Origin: Holothuria scabra
Lineage: Eukaryota; Echinodermata; Holothuroidea; Aspidochirotida; Holothuriidae
Assembly (NCBI GenBank): GCA_037179385.1
Contig: CM074181.1
Coordinates: forward strand, 53,441,486 to 53,505,485
Direction: 5' to 3'
Length of the DNA: 64,000 nt
In this document: positions 12,336-23,960 of the stretch, one piece after another
Position numbering within the stretch: the first letter of the stretch is position 1
How the letters are laid out: the number at the start of each line of letters is the position of its first letter
Position numbers and translations under genes: made by a program
Notes under the pieces: generated by a model
Told to the model about the DNA's origin: nothing
The model's input: the letters and a program-made list of their open reading frames with translations, nothing else
Databases searched by the model: none

Positions 12336-15300
12336 AGTGAGTGCCGAGTAGCTCTGGTTTTTTACGGTAATTTCCTATATTAAGCGGCGAATTTCGTTTA
12401 AAGTCATTTGGAGGGGTGTAATATTAATATGTTAACATCATACTTAAGGCTGATAAATTTATTTCAACTTTTGACACCACTTTTTGGCTTTCGACATTGA
12501 ACTTTATATTTGTCTTAGCCCGGGAACCTAACACAGTATATGTACTGTGTGTAAGTTGGTGCTATTCTTTTGTACAGGTTAGGCTTGTAATAGTCACCCC
12601 ACAGTAGTCGTGGTATCATAATCATAAACGTCGTTAATGATTGATTAGGACATGACAAAAATTCTGAATTTGTACAATTTATAAATTGTAACAACAACTA
12701 GATACTGCCGATTAAAAATTTGTTTCACATTCCCCCTATCGTTTACATGGACTATTTGAAAGTCAGTAGAGTCAGGGAGTCATTCATATAGAGCATATGG
12801 CCTAAAGCCAAGGCCTAGATCCTAGGGCAAAGTCAAGGCCTAGCCTAGCAAAACCTAGGGCAAAGTTACACTTTGTACCAGTAAGCTTATGCATTATTAT
12901 TAATCTAGCCTAGTCATTAGTACAAGTGTAATCTGTGCCTGCTCTTTCAGTAAACTTGGGTAGCCAGACTGAGACTGGGAGCAAACCGAGTCCTTGGATA
13001 TTAATAATAATATTTTTAAGGGGGTGTACAGTACAGTGAGTATGCTACTTACTTAGTGTAGGTTGCTACACTAGGCCTAGCCTATACATTAACCAGTGTT
13101 TAGTCAATCACCACTTGAAAGTTTACCCATATTCATGTACGTATTTTATGATGATGTCACTTTTAATAAAAGGTTAATGTAGCCTGTAAGTTGTAACAGT
13201 GTAAGGGGTTGTACAGTACAGTACAATATTGTAGCTAACCCACAATTATGGATTGTGACATAAGTTTTGAGGAGAATCACTATAAACGTCTTCTTTGTTA
13301 TTATTGATTAGAGTGTACTTTGCTGCATTGAGTGTGTCTCTATAAGCGACAGGTGGGTCTGACCTGGCAGCACTAATCCCTATCCAGTAGCAGTAATACA
13401 GTAAATTCAACTACAATAAAAACCAGAATAGTTTCCAATAACAAGGGACGAAATAGTGTTAGTGAATTGATTAGAAAAATCTCACTTAACAAATCTTCAA
13501 TGATTCCTTAGTATTAGCAAGTACAGTACTGCAATTTTTGCTAAACAAAATTAGAACATGACTATAGCATCAGTTTTGAGGAGAGTCAAGCTGTTTTCTA
13601 CCTAATTTGTAGTAAGGTGTGTACAGTAAAGTACTCAGATGTGGGTCCAAAGTCATATCCCTTGACATCCTACCCAACAGTTGAAAGTATGCTACACACT
13701 GAATACTATTATCCTTTCAGCACAGCAACTGTTGTTGTGACAGTGAACTGTTAGCAAACTCAATTTGAGATCTTGTGAAATACTTTACAATTCAGTATTT
13801 ACACTAGCTCTATACAGAATGAAAACTAATTTTCCATTTATATTGTTGCATGTATTCACCTTTTATTGTGCATATCATTTGCATAATCTGTATTCATTCA
13901 CCTGCACAGTAACCTTTGCCAATGTGCCCAAAGAAAGTTCATGCAAAGTGTTGCATCCCCATAGACCTACAGGGTCTTGCTCTGTTTGAGGGAAACATGG
14001 TCTTATGATAACCCTTTAAACGGGCATTTATGATGAGGAGTGTCAGAGGGTAATCCTCTGCCTGCAGTGTTGAGTCTTCTTTAGAAATGAGGAGGCAAAT
14101 GTGTTAAGCTAAAACTATTCAATATTGATTTGCTACCTTTTTCTGTTACCACTTTGCTGGGGAAAGGTTTTTTCTTCAAAGAAAAAGAGAAGAAAACATG
14201 GGAACAATAAATATTATTGTTGAAAGTTATGCTTTCTGCTACAGTCCTTCAAGCTTGATTTTGCTACAGTGTGGGTGTACTGTAAATGTCCAAACTTCTT
14301 TCACTTGCTACCTTGCCAGTGTGGTTTTTTTCCCCAGAGAAATATAAATCAAAGTACTGTACTAATGCAAATGGTACAGTATGGTTACTTTGAAGAATAT
14401 GTTGATAAGTACATCAACATGGGTGCTTTCCTTTTAAAAAAATTCAGTACTTTTGACTTAATTTCATTGTACCTCACAAGAAACCAACAAATTTTGTTTT
14501 AATACCTTGCCATTTTTCCCTCAGTATTCAAAGTGATATATGCCAAATTAAAATATTGATTTTAAAGGAAGTACTGTGAAGTACATAATGCTAAGTAAAT
14601 ACAGTGTAATTTCGGTTGCAGTGTTGTGCTTAAATTAACTGTACTACATATGTGAATATTCCAGTCATGTTCTCTTGTAACCTTGCCCCTTTTTAAGATT
14701 TCCTGTGTTCATATATACATACATGACACAGTAAGAAGACTTCGTTTAAAGTGTAAATATGTGGAAGTTCTCACTTTCACATAAATTGTTAGAAAAATTT
14801 GTTTTTCTCATCCAGCCATTTTATACTATATGTACAGTTATAGGTGCTAAAAGTTTCAACTTTGTGTGTACACCAAATATTTCGTTCAATTTTCATCTTG
14901 AATACCTCGGCCGTCCGTACTTAACATGGTTGTTTTTTTTTTTTATCAAGTATATTGTAAATACTTTATTGCAAAATTTGTATTTTTACCTAGCGCCCAG
15001 CCATTGAGGTGCTTCTTTTCTGAGTTTCATGGTCTGGGAGTAACTGTTTTATAGATACTATACTGTATGACAGTCTATGATATTGCTTAAGAAGCATATT
15101 TTTACTTAGTTATAGTGTTTTCTTTTGTGTGACATGTTATTTAAGGTCTTTCATGAGAGGCCATTGGTAATCACAACCAGTACCAGGGATTACACCAGAA
15201 ACACAAAAAGGGGGGGGGGGGATTTATAACTGCTAAACCTCAGGTCCAAATTGATGCTGTCCCAGGCTAAACCTACAGAGTGGGTTCAGAGGGGAGAAAA

Positions 15301-15549
15301 GCTTGCTTCAAGACCCCAGCTGTAAGGTGCAATTTGAAGGTTTTAATGGCCATTTATTTGTGTGAGTTCAAACATTGCTGCAAAAGTGTCTTCTTTTAAA
15401 GTAAGAAACCAAGATATTGACAATTTTCTAATTTTTATGGAAATGAAAAGCGGGTGATTTTACCCACCTTCTTCTGGAAAGGGGGGACAAATCCCCCCTT
15501 TCCCCCCTTGACGGAAACCCTGAGTACGATCTACTTTTATTTTTTTAGG
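12336..15549. other. Low-coding AT-rich interior of the TIR element
   Basis: This stretch has many short CAGTA/TACTG motifs (for example GTACAGTACAGT near 13028 and 13212) and no convincing coding sequence. The open frames of 60-82 codons (13765-13989, 14269-14502, 14759-15007) have no recognised motif. It could be an intron, an untranslated region or simply transposon filler. A G run lies at 15212-15221. Confidence 0.4.
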
Positions 15550-15840
15550 AAGCTATATTGCATATTGTCAGGACACAAGAGTCAAGAAAACACCCTGGGT
15601 TCATTCCCCTCAAACAGCACGGATGACAGTGAGTCTTGCTATGAGAAATGAATGGGTGCAATGTTACTTATAATATTACAACTTTTCAGTGCTTCAGTAC
15701 ACGTAGTTCCGTTTTTAAGTTTACATATGCCTTGTACAATAAAAGTGAAACTTGTTATTATTTGCTTTTATTTCACAGTATTTCATGTAAAGTCCAGAAA
15801 GACGGAAGGAATCATCAATAAATGTTGAACAGTAGAAACA
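15550..15840 (+). other. Possible terminal exon with poly(A) signals
   Basis: A good splice-acceptor-like tract (CTTTTATTTTTTTAG) ends at 15549. It is followed by an open frame to a stop at 15649-15651 whose end reads NSTDDSESCYEK. Two AATAAA signals follow (about 15738 and 15819). This has the form of a last exon plus 3' UTR. A donor-like site near 12329 could be its upstream partner, but the intervening exons, if any, are not visible and the peptide has no family I recognise. Chance is a real alternative. Confidence 0.25.
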
Positions 15841-17665
15841 CTGTGTTTATTTTGTTTACCTCTTTCTAGTAAACTTTTGTCTAGTGAGATTGTATAATGA
15901 AGGAATAACATTGAAACAGTGGACAAACCCTGAATTGTGCTTTATGCTCTTCAAAGGAAGTGTGGAAAACTTGCAATATAGTAAATGATATATTCATGTT
16001 ATTCTTTGATCATGCAATTGAAGTACATCATTCCCCATAGTTCTGTAAACATACAATGTAGGGTGATTCTGGCATCCCTTAAAGTGTACCTCAAGACAAA
16101 AATTCAAAAATGTATATATCACACAGCATGAAAATGAATTTTTACAGTTCAACTCCCATTTTCATATGACATTCCTGTGCTGAGATAAAGAATGTTGAAG
16201 TTAATTCACTCAAATTAAAATGGCACATTATGCAATAATTTGTGATTTCATAGTTGTACTACTCAAATTACAATCTTTAAATTTCTTTGTTTTCCTAAAT
16301 GCAACCTGTACTGTATGAAAGTGTGATAGTACTCTTACTCTTTTGCGGTGAAGTTTAAGGTCATACGAACACTTTTCTTGACTGGTACAATTCATTTCTC
16401 ATACTGCTTAGTATATATTTTTGAATTTTTTGACTCGAGGTACACTTTAAAAATGTTCCCCCCTCTCAGTAATGTAATGAGCACAAACCATGCCACCCCC
16501 AGATGGGTGGACACTTTTTAGTTGTGGAATAGAATAGGAGCAACTCTTATCGTCCATTCACCTCTCCAGCTACCTTCAATAAAAAAAAAAACACTTCCCA
16601 ACCTTGAATTAGATAGTGGTCAAAGAGAAATGTCACTAGAGAAAGTTCCCCTTTCCATTAGCCCTTCCATTCAGTGTTTAACTCAATACCCCATGCCGCC
16701 ACTCAGGTTAAATGGTTGCTGTCCTTTGTTCCAACACCACTATATTTCAACACCCTGGAAACCTAAAATTCCGAATCTTCAATTTTCAGGTGTTCGAATG
16801 GGTGACACAACAGGTGTGTTGGAAATTGTGGATTTGTTGGAATGTTGGTTCATATACCAATGAAATATTCCCTACTTCTTTTCCCCAAAACACTTTAAGA
16901 CAAAACTGAAGACCACCAAACTTTCAAATGTCAATATAACAGCATAAATTTAAATTATTACAGTTGAAGCAGCCAGCAGTATGTTTCTCATATTTATTTT
17001 CAACCATGAAAAAATGATTGCTTTTATGGGAACTTAGAGGAAGGACCTTGTGATCAATTTAACATTCAAGACACGCCAACTAGCTAGTTCCAACCAGTGG
17101 AGGAAGACTCGTACTATAGCAGTTGCAGTGCTACACTGGGTTTGGATAGAGATAGTCAAGAATTGGCCCCGACAGGTGCACAATAAGGCAGGTTGATTAA
17201 ACTTCAGTAAAATTGAGGAGCCGACATGCATGTTTTTGTTTTTTGTGGCCCGGAGCACCACACGGATTCACAGTCATCATACCCCCCCCCCTCCTGAAAA
17301 GTTTGCACCCACCACAAATTAATAATCTTCATCATCCATGATCAAGATTGCCTCGTCAGACGGGTCAGTTGTAAGCCTGGCACATTTGAGGTTTGTGTGG
17401 TAGTCCTTAAAGGATTGAGTACATAGAGGTTCGACAAGTATGCCCTTAGTGGTGTACTACAGAGGGGGGAGGTGTGGGTGTAGTGCTACAGTGGCAGGGT
17501 GGGGTGGTGGGTTATTGAGCGCCTGGCCAAGTATGGGACCATTTTTCAGCTTCACTGGTATGTGAGTCTCATGAAGGGGCTGCAGCCTTATAAGTGAGGG
17601 GGGTTAAACCACATCCAAGTCCCCACAAATGTTCCACAAATGAAAACCGTATGTTCTCCAGTTAA

Positions 17666-18342
17666 AGGCAGTCATTCGTCACCACAAACTAGTTTCAGTA
17701 TGCAAACACCAAAACATGGGCGCAAATCCCGGGGGGCAAGGGGGCCTTCGTCCCCTCACGTGAAAAAGTGGGAGGGGGCCAAATCGTAATTTGGCCCCCC
17801 CTAAAATTTGAGTAGACCTAAAAATATGGTCACCTTTTTTCGTTTTTTTTTTTCATTCGAAAACAGTTTTTCTGAAGCTTTGGAAACGCCAGAACACAAG
17901 AGCTTCCGGGGACTTCGCCCCCTGGACCCCCACAGGGGCTTTGCCCCTGGATCCCACCAGGAATCCTTTGGGGCTTCGCGCTTCGTGCTCCTGGTGCCCG
18001 CCAAGCGTGCACAGTTTAGTACTCATGGGCACATCATAAGCATTTTCGCCCCCCCCCCACTCTCAAACAGAGATTTGCGCCCCTGCACCAAAACTCTCAA
18101 TTGGTACAGCTCCTTGACTGGCATCAAATTCAAACAATGCAGCTTAGCTATATTACTCAGCTTGTGCGCTGAAAGTGTCTTATCACACATTGCGGACTTG
18201 TATTCCCACTGCGGGACATGCCATGAAGCTATAAACTAGGATTGTGTATGGATAAAGATGAGTTTTAGATAAATGTGGGAGAGGCTAGAAGTAAGTAGGT
18301 TGGTAGAATTTGTGGAACTGCTTGGGTGATGAAAATATGCCT
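17666..18342 (+). mobile_element. TTAA-flanked miniature element, copy 2, split by a hAT element
   Basis: The left end TTAAAGGCAGTCATTCGTCA and right end TGATGAAAATATGCCTTTAA are inverted relatives and are flanked by TTAA (17662-17665 and 18343-18346). With the inner hAT element (17715-18085) and one copy of its 8-bp duplication removed, the remaining roughly 300 bp match the copy at 39558-39852 throughout. The interior includes CTCAATTGGTACAGCTCC and AAACTAGGATTGTGT. It has no coding capacity. Confidence 0.8.
17715..18085. mobile_element. Non-autonomous hAT element (371 bp) nested in the TTAA element
   Basis: The ends are CATGGGCGCAAATC and the inverse of CAGGGGCGCAAATC, a 14-bp TIR with one mismatch. 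A perfect 8-bp target duplication CACCAAAA flanks it (17707-17714 and 18086-18093), which is diagnostic of hAT transposition. The middle is GC-rich and self-complementary around CCCCACAGGGGCTTTGCCCC. The open frames crossing it (17801-18239) have no transposase features and are incidental. Confidence 0.88.
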
Positions 18343-18899
18343 TTAAACTGGACAAAGACAGCTCAAAATGTTCACAACAGAAAAAGTGTGTGGGGGATCG
18401 CAAAAGCAGCCCTCATTCTCAGCAGTGATGGCACCATGCAACAATCCCATGGATAATGTATTTCAGTCCTGAAACTCAGTTTTGGGGTATAACCTTCAGA
18501 CTGGTGGAAAGGGGAGCAAGCTTGCCAGCTGCATGCAGAGGTGGGGTGGTACCGTGGTTACGAGAGCAGAAGTCCCTGTATTTTTTGACACCCCTTCCCC
18601 CTCCAGTCCAGAAAACAGTTTTAGCCTTCCCTTTTGAGGCCCCAAAGAAGAATGTACGTATACCCCCCCCCCCCCCCGTGGCCACGGATCTCTCTTAAAA
18701 ATCCATCCTACCCTTTCAAATTCCCCTAGACATTGGAACCTACTACTAGCAAGGCGCCCTGTGCCAAACATTGTTCCCACCACTGCACTATACCGCATTT
18801 GCTTGTTGGACGCTCGATTCGTCGAATTTCCCTGTCCTACCCAATGGCACGGGAACCGGTTCTGCAATGGTTTTGCTGGGTTGATGAAAACGGCTGGTG

Positions 18900-19130
18900 T
18901 ATGAAGATTACTTTGTATTTCAAAATGGCCGCCGCACGTTCATGCGGCACCGAATTTCTGGTCGTAAAACGTTTTGTGAACGAGCGTATTAGAGTAGTTT
19001 TCATGCAAAATTTCACGGAATCTCAAATAAAAGTACCTAGCGGTTATGTGTGTTTGGATGTTTTTCACTTATTTGATCTAGAAAGGTGGTTTTGGCCAAT
19101 ATTTCGTAAGGTTTCGTGGCCAACATAACT
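18900..19130 (+). other. Possible first-exon-like sequence inside the TIR element
   Basis: CAAAATGGCCGCC near 18922 combines a YY1-like site with a strong start context. It opens a frame MAAARSCGTEFLVVKRF that continues about 67 codons to 19128. No domain is recognised. It lies about 260 bp from the right TIR. It could be a promoter with a first exon of a gene carried by the element, or chance. Confidence 0.2.
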
Positions 19131-19391
19131 CAATGCTGGGTCGACCTGTATGATTCTTCTGTCGCTATCTGACATGATTTTCGTCGGATTGACTCCTAAC
19201 TTTAGTGATAATCGTGATGGTTTGTCTTCTTTTGAACTGTGGATTCTATGTGAGTAAAATGCTCTTAACTGAAATTTGTCGTGTGTGAAAATATGTTCAG
19301 GTTTATTTCGTATCGAACGCTGAAATTCAAATATAATAAGATGTGCATATGTCGAAAGATAATTGAGGTCGCGGGGTCAGATCTCGGACTG

Positions 19392-20310
19392 GTTAGGGGA
19401 ACTGGTGCTGTTTGGGGTGAGAGAACTGGGTCTTTAATGGAAGTTTTTTGGTTTCCCGAAAGGGAAATCCTTTGGACTCATGCAGACAACACTTTTGCAA
19501 AACATGTGTAGGATCGTGCAATTTAGTGTTGGCTCAAGCTATGGTTTGTAAGCTCAACGTTTGAAAATTATTTCTTTGTTTCGCCTTGTTTCAGCAGAGT
19601 AGTACCAAGCCAAAGACTGTCTTCATTTTGGATCATCGAGGTCGTTGCTGTTAGGGTAGATCATTGTTAAAAGGGACAGCTGTGTGAATGGCATTGATGG
19701 ACACCAAAAATATATTGCAATGTGTGGCTTTTTGTTCCTTTTTGAAAGAATACTGTGACTTTCATCAGGTATATTTATAATTTTTGATTGCATAATTGCA
19801 TAAACGTCAAATTTCGTCTCCAAAATATGTCCACATTGGGACGTCAGAAATATGTGTACCTTCTGTAAAATGTGGCAATCTTTATGAAGCTGTTTCGCTA
19901 AGCGGTTGTTCATTACTTGACAGCAGGGCATAGTCAAATATTGTCATGTTTTTACAAAGTGACCGACAATTATACATCAAGACTTTGTCAACATTTTTGC
20001 CTTGCTATATAATTTTACTATTCGTTATCCATGGTAACTGTACTTTGATGCTCTTGCTAAGAATTATGAGGTATTTTTTAGTTCAAAATACAACTCTATT
20101 CCCTGTTATTTAAGTGGAAGCCATTGTACCGTCTAAAAGGTCACACATCGGGCCGGCTTTTCGACCGCAGTAACGTAATAGCATGCACAATGCATGCATT
20201 CGGGTCAATTAGTGGTTGTGACCTTATATCAACAGAGAACAAAGTAAAAATTTGCCGTGTTTCTTGCATAGAGGCTAACATTTATTTTGATTTGTACACA
20301 AAAATTCCAC
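19392..20310 (+). repeat. Tandem duplication, unit 2, right piece
   Basis: The sequence resumes at GTTAGGGGAACTGGTGCTG and matches 10991-11911 to the shared end CAAAAATTCCAC. Differences are few (for example GGGTCTTT against GGGCCTTT, and a 4-bp deletion near TTTGATTTGTACAC). Together with 11912-12042 it forms a full second unit. Confidence 0.85.
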
Positions 20311-20369
20311 AAAAATTTTGTTTCAAAATTATTTTTTAAGCTTTGTCTTCCATTTGGAAACTTCAACGA

Positions 20370-20600
20370 TACCTTTGGTACAAATTGTTAGGAACTTTTT
20401 GACCAAGATACACTCTATTTACCCCTATGATTAAGTAGGAGACACTGGACCTCCTAATAGGTCACTTAGCCGGACGACTTTTCTATTCTTTATCGCAGTG
20501 AAAACACAGGCCTGACTTCCATTGAATCATTTCGTCGCGTCACTTAAACCATGGAAACCGGATCTGATTACTGTGTCTCACTCGCTATTTTCACAGCCTA
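20370..20600 (+). repeat. Older, diverged third relative of the duplicated unit
   Basis: GGACCTCCTAATAGGTCAC followed by GCCGGACGACTTTTC parallels the unit's GTACCGTCTAAAAGGTCACAC and GGGCCGGCTTTTCGACCGC in order and spacing. The preceding CACTCTATTTACCCC parallels CAACTCTATTCCC. The resemblance is clear but diverged, so an earlier round of duplication is likely. Confidence 0.5.
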
Positions 20601-21714
20601 AAGTTAGACTCGAAGTAAAACTTTGCAATTAGACTACTTTGTTTAACAAGCTGTTCCTTGTTTGAATCTCCGTTGTTTGAATATCAAGGGTAAACACATG
20701 TTTTCATGCAAAAACCTGTGATAACCACTTGAAAAACATGTGAAAACCGGCAAATTTGGAACTAATTGCCTCACCTGTTTTTGTAAGGGTTCCATTGATA
20801 TTAGTTACTATGAAAATTATACCATTGTATTTTCTTATGGTTTTCTTACCAACCACATTTTGCAAGTATTTGAAGCCGTCCATTTTCATGTCTTACAAGC
20901 ATGCCGTGACGTCTCTTCTTGAAAAAGCAATATGGACACCCCAGTACATCAAAGGCGGTGTGGGGTGTAACTGATATCTGAGTTTGTCACAAGATCTGTG
21001 CCCTAAAATGTGCTAAGCTTTCCTTGTGTTCGCAGTGCGTGAAAAGCAATTAACACATGCTTGATTGACCTGTTACCTAACCTCAAATGTTACATAACTT
21101 TTAATGTATTTTAATATATCTGTTATAGTCAGTTGATTAATCAGACATGAAATATGAATATCAAGTGTGGGTGTAGTGAGCTTCATTTCCTCCCTGAGGC
21201 GATAAGAGGTAATCAGGCAGAGAAGGAGAATGTAACAAAAAGTAAGAAGGACGGTTTCGTCAAGGTTAAAATGACAACATAATTAGATATTGTAATTCAT
21301 GTGTCTTTCATTTTCTACCCCCTGGTTTGTACTTCAATTTCATGTATTTCCGAAGTATTGCCAAAAAACCACATTTCAGGTTCAATAACTCTGAAGATAA
21401 CAACTTCAACCAGCCCAAATATTACAGATTAATTAACTGTTCATTTGTTTCCTTTAAACAAAACCTCACAGCCAAGTTCAGCCCAACTCACAAAAACTGA
21501 CTACAAAAAGTGGACCATCAAAGCTTATCTACACCTTAAATTCATTCAGTAGTTATGACCGCAAACTTCGTTCTTGGCCTGTAATTTATCAAGTATATCT
21601 CTTCTCCCCTCCCCTGAACCCATCCCTTGAAGGTTATTTTGGACTGCACACATCTGGAGAAATATTTCTCCCTTCTTTCGGTAAACTTTTCATACTTAGG
21701 TTTTGATCTGATCC
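20601..21714. other. Unannotated AT-rich stretch
   Basis: No recognisable gene or repeat. Overlapping short frames at 20704-20974 have no motif. The last 150 bases may be decayed LINE sequence leading into the reverse-transcriptase fragment. Confidence 0.4.
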
Positions 21715-23586
21715 TGTGCAAATAAGTCGTGGAGTTAGGGTTTCCCGCTGTCCCCTCTTCTTTATGTCTTATTCATCGAACCTATAGCTTGTTACATTAA
21801 CAGTAATGCCATGATTGATGGTTTCGTAATTCCGGGACGCAGAGGCAGTCGTATCAAGTTTATGCAATACGCTGATGACGCTACCTGCATCGCTTCAAGC
21901 GTTAAAGATGTTTTAAGTTTTCTAAATGTTTTCAGCCGTTTTCAAATGGCCACCGGTGCTACTATTAATATTGATAAGTCTTGTGGGTTAAAGTTAGGGG
22001 ATATGGCTTTGCAAACTATCCCCGTTGATATGTTGTGGAGTACTAATTCTATCAGAAACACAGGTGTGTACTTTGGATTGGATTGTGCTGTGAGGTCTAA
22101 TTGGGACGGGATTGTTCGTTCTGTCACTTACTTAGTTTATGGACACACAGACACCTTTCTCTGATCGGTTAAGTTATGGTTATTAATACTGTTGTTTACC
22201 CAAAATTTTATTTTGTGGAACCCGTGTATCCCATCATCATGGACTGGGTCATCAAGGACACATAGAAAGCTGTCTTTTCCTTAAGTTCATCTTGGGTGAG
22301 AACAAACCCGATCTTGTTGCTGGAAAGGTTTTGTCTTTAGGTAAGGATCGAGGTGGGTTAGGATTAGATGATCTTAGGAGCAAGATGAATGCTTTGTTCA
22401 TTAAACTTTTTTCCCTGTTCTGGATATTACCACAGAACCCCCTTTATATCTTGGTATTCCCCGGTACTACATGGCAAAACCTCTCCATCAGCCCTTCCCC
22501 CATTTATGGTCTAACGCCAGACCGAACTCAGATTTTTGCCCCAATGACATGTTGATTGCTTGCCACATTATTAAGACTTAGCTAATACAGATTTTCGTTT
22601 TAACAATGATGTACCCACAAAACTTGTTGCTAGGAGTTAACGTAATACTGATGTTATAATCTCTGTCGTTAGACATAATCCAGCGTTTCCTTGGGGTCAC
22701 ATTTGGCCTTTAACCTTTAATTGCTGCTTAGACAATAAACTGAAGGATTTCCACTGGTGGTTAGCACATGAAGCATTGTGTACTGGTGCTAAAATTCGTG
22801 GTTGGGGTATCAGCAATGGAATCTGCCCTATGGCTAATTACAATTGTCTAGAAACAAATGATCATATTTTTGGGGATTGTCCTAAAGTAAATTCAATTAT
22901 TTTATGGTTAAAGGCGTTTTGCGTTTTAAATGTTACTATCTTTCTTATGGGCTTCCCTTGCATTAATATGCTTAGGGTGGTGTTCAATAGATTTTGGTAT
23001 GTGTTATGTGTTTCAAAATTCATTATGTGGAAGTCTAGATGCATCCATGTTTTTCAGTTACGAGACATTGCAGTGAAGAAATACAATCATTTACTATTAA
23101 TTATATTAAGCAGAGAGTTAGGGCCGATAAGCATCGTTTATACCTAAAGCTGAATTTGAAAGTGTGGACTAGGAAACGCTCATTTGTTTCTCTGTGCGGA
23201 GAGAAGGTTTACTTCATATTTGTTTAAGTTAAAATTAATTTACGTTTGGTCTTAGCGGCAACTTGATTACTTCATATGTTGTTAAACTATACAGTTCTAA
23301 TCCTACGAAATTAATTTAAGTAGAATGTGTTTTTTACGTTCTTCTAATTAAGTGTGATTTCTTTAACTCATCTCTTTGGAGTTACTTTCCGTATTTTGGT
23401 GATTACTCTGTATACAGGTTAGCAAGATTAACATTTTATTTAATGAATCAACTGTAAATATTTGTAAAAATTGGTTTACTTTTTTATATTTTCTTACCAA
23501 TTTTGTTATGAGTGTTAAATGTTTCCCCATGGAAATAAAGTTCTTTCCTTCAAAAAAAAAAAAAAAAAAACAAACAAACAAAAAAA
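21715..23586 (+). pseudogene. 5'-truncated L1/Tx1-like LINE with poly(A) tail
   Basis: Across frameshifts, the plus strand reads SRGVR, then SPLLYVLFIEPIACYIN, then RIKFMQYADDATCIASS. YADD is the catalytic motif of reverse transcriptase. The RGVR...PLLYVL block before it is the usual preceding domain. Downstream are GGLGLDDLRSKMNALFIK (22346-22400), typical after the RT in L1/Tx1 elements, and a C-terminal Cys-His knuckle with CPMANYNC and HIFGDC (about 22824-22880). The 3' UTR ends with GAAATAAAGTTC (signal near 23536) and an A-rich tail from 23551 to 23586 that includes CAAACAAACAAA. The 5' half and the endonuclease are missing and several frames are broken. Confidence 0.85.
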
Positions 23587-23645
23587 CTCCGCTTTCCAGG
23601 CAGAGACTGTGACCACTATGCTATTACAGCTCGTGATTAACAGAA
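23586..23645 (-). repeat. Truncated tRNA-derived SINE head next to the LINE tail
   Basis: On the minus strand AATAGCATAGTGGTCACAGT is an A-box-like sequence followed by CTCTGCCTGGAAAGCGGAG, the same order as the fuller copy at 23690-23960. It stops exactly where the LINE poly(A) tail ends, so the LINE probably landed in this SINE or the two were joined by a deletion. Confidence 0.55.
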
Positions 23646-23689
23646 CTGACAACTGGCTATAAATACCCCGCGTGTATCAATTTTCTCTC

Positions 23690-23960
23690 ATTCTTACCAA
23701 GGCAACCCCGAGCGGGATGGATAATCAGTAGATCGAAGTTGGTAGATCGCAGTACGAATGTATACCTCTAAAGTGTTGTAGTATTTCATTCGATCATGAA
23801 TTTTTATACTGATCCGAAAAAGAGTATAGCCCCTTATCAAAGAAGGAACGGTTCTTAAAGAAAATACCAAAGAGCAAAAATTTAGCCGCGCGGGGGGACC
23901 GAACACACCATCCTCCGCTTTCCGGGCAGAGTCGGTGACCACTATTCTATTATATTTATA
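23690..23960 (-). repeat. tRNA-derived SINE (family 3)
   Basis: The minus strand begins with ATAGAATAGTGGTCACCGAC (A box), then CTCTGCCCGGAAAGCGGAGG, then GTGTTCGGTCC (B box) at the expected tRNA-like spacing. AT-rich body sequence follows. The A and B boxes resemble a tRNA promoter, but the cloverleaf is degenerate, which fits a SINE rather than a tRNA gene. Confidence 0.6.

Larger units (their letters stand above)
12043..19391. mobile_element. 7,349-bp TIR element with GTTA target duplication
   Basis: The segment begins CAGTCCGAGATCTGACC (12043-12059) and ends with its exact reverse complement (19375-19391). GTTA immediately precedes it (12039-12042) and immediately follows it (19392-19395). 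The sequence across the junction without the insert is preserved in unit 1 of the tandem duplication (10985-11010), which acts as the empty site. Inside are a symmetrical GGAAGTGTT pair near the left end, AT-rich low-coding sequence, a possible exon with poly(A) signals near 15.6-15.8 kb, and a nested TTAA element that itself contains a hAT element. No transposase domain is visible, so it is either non-autonomous or its gene is split into exons that I cannot see. A 4-bp duplication is used by several superfamilies (for example Sola, Chapaev, Ginger), so I do not assign one. Confidence 0.8.

Noticed and set aside
12043..19391. LTR retrotransposon or TRIM suggested by the repeated 122-bp blocks around 10.87-12.04 kb
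   Set aside because: The blocks are the overlap of a tandem duplication and lack TG...CA ends; the inverted 17-bp ends and GTTA duplication explain the structure better.
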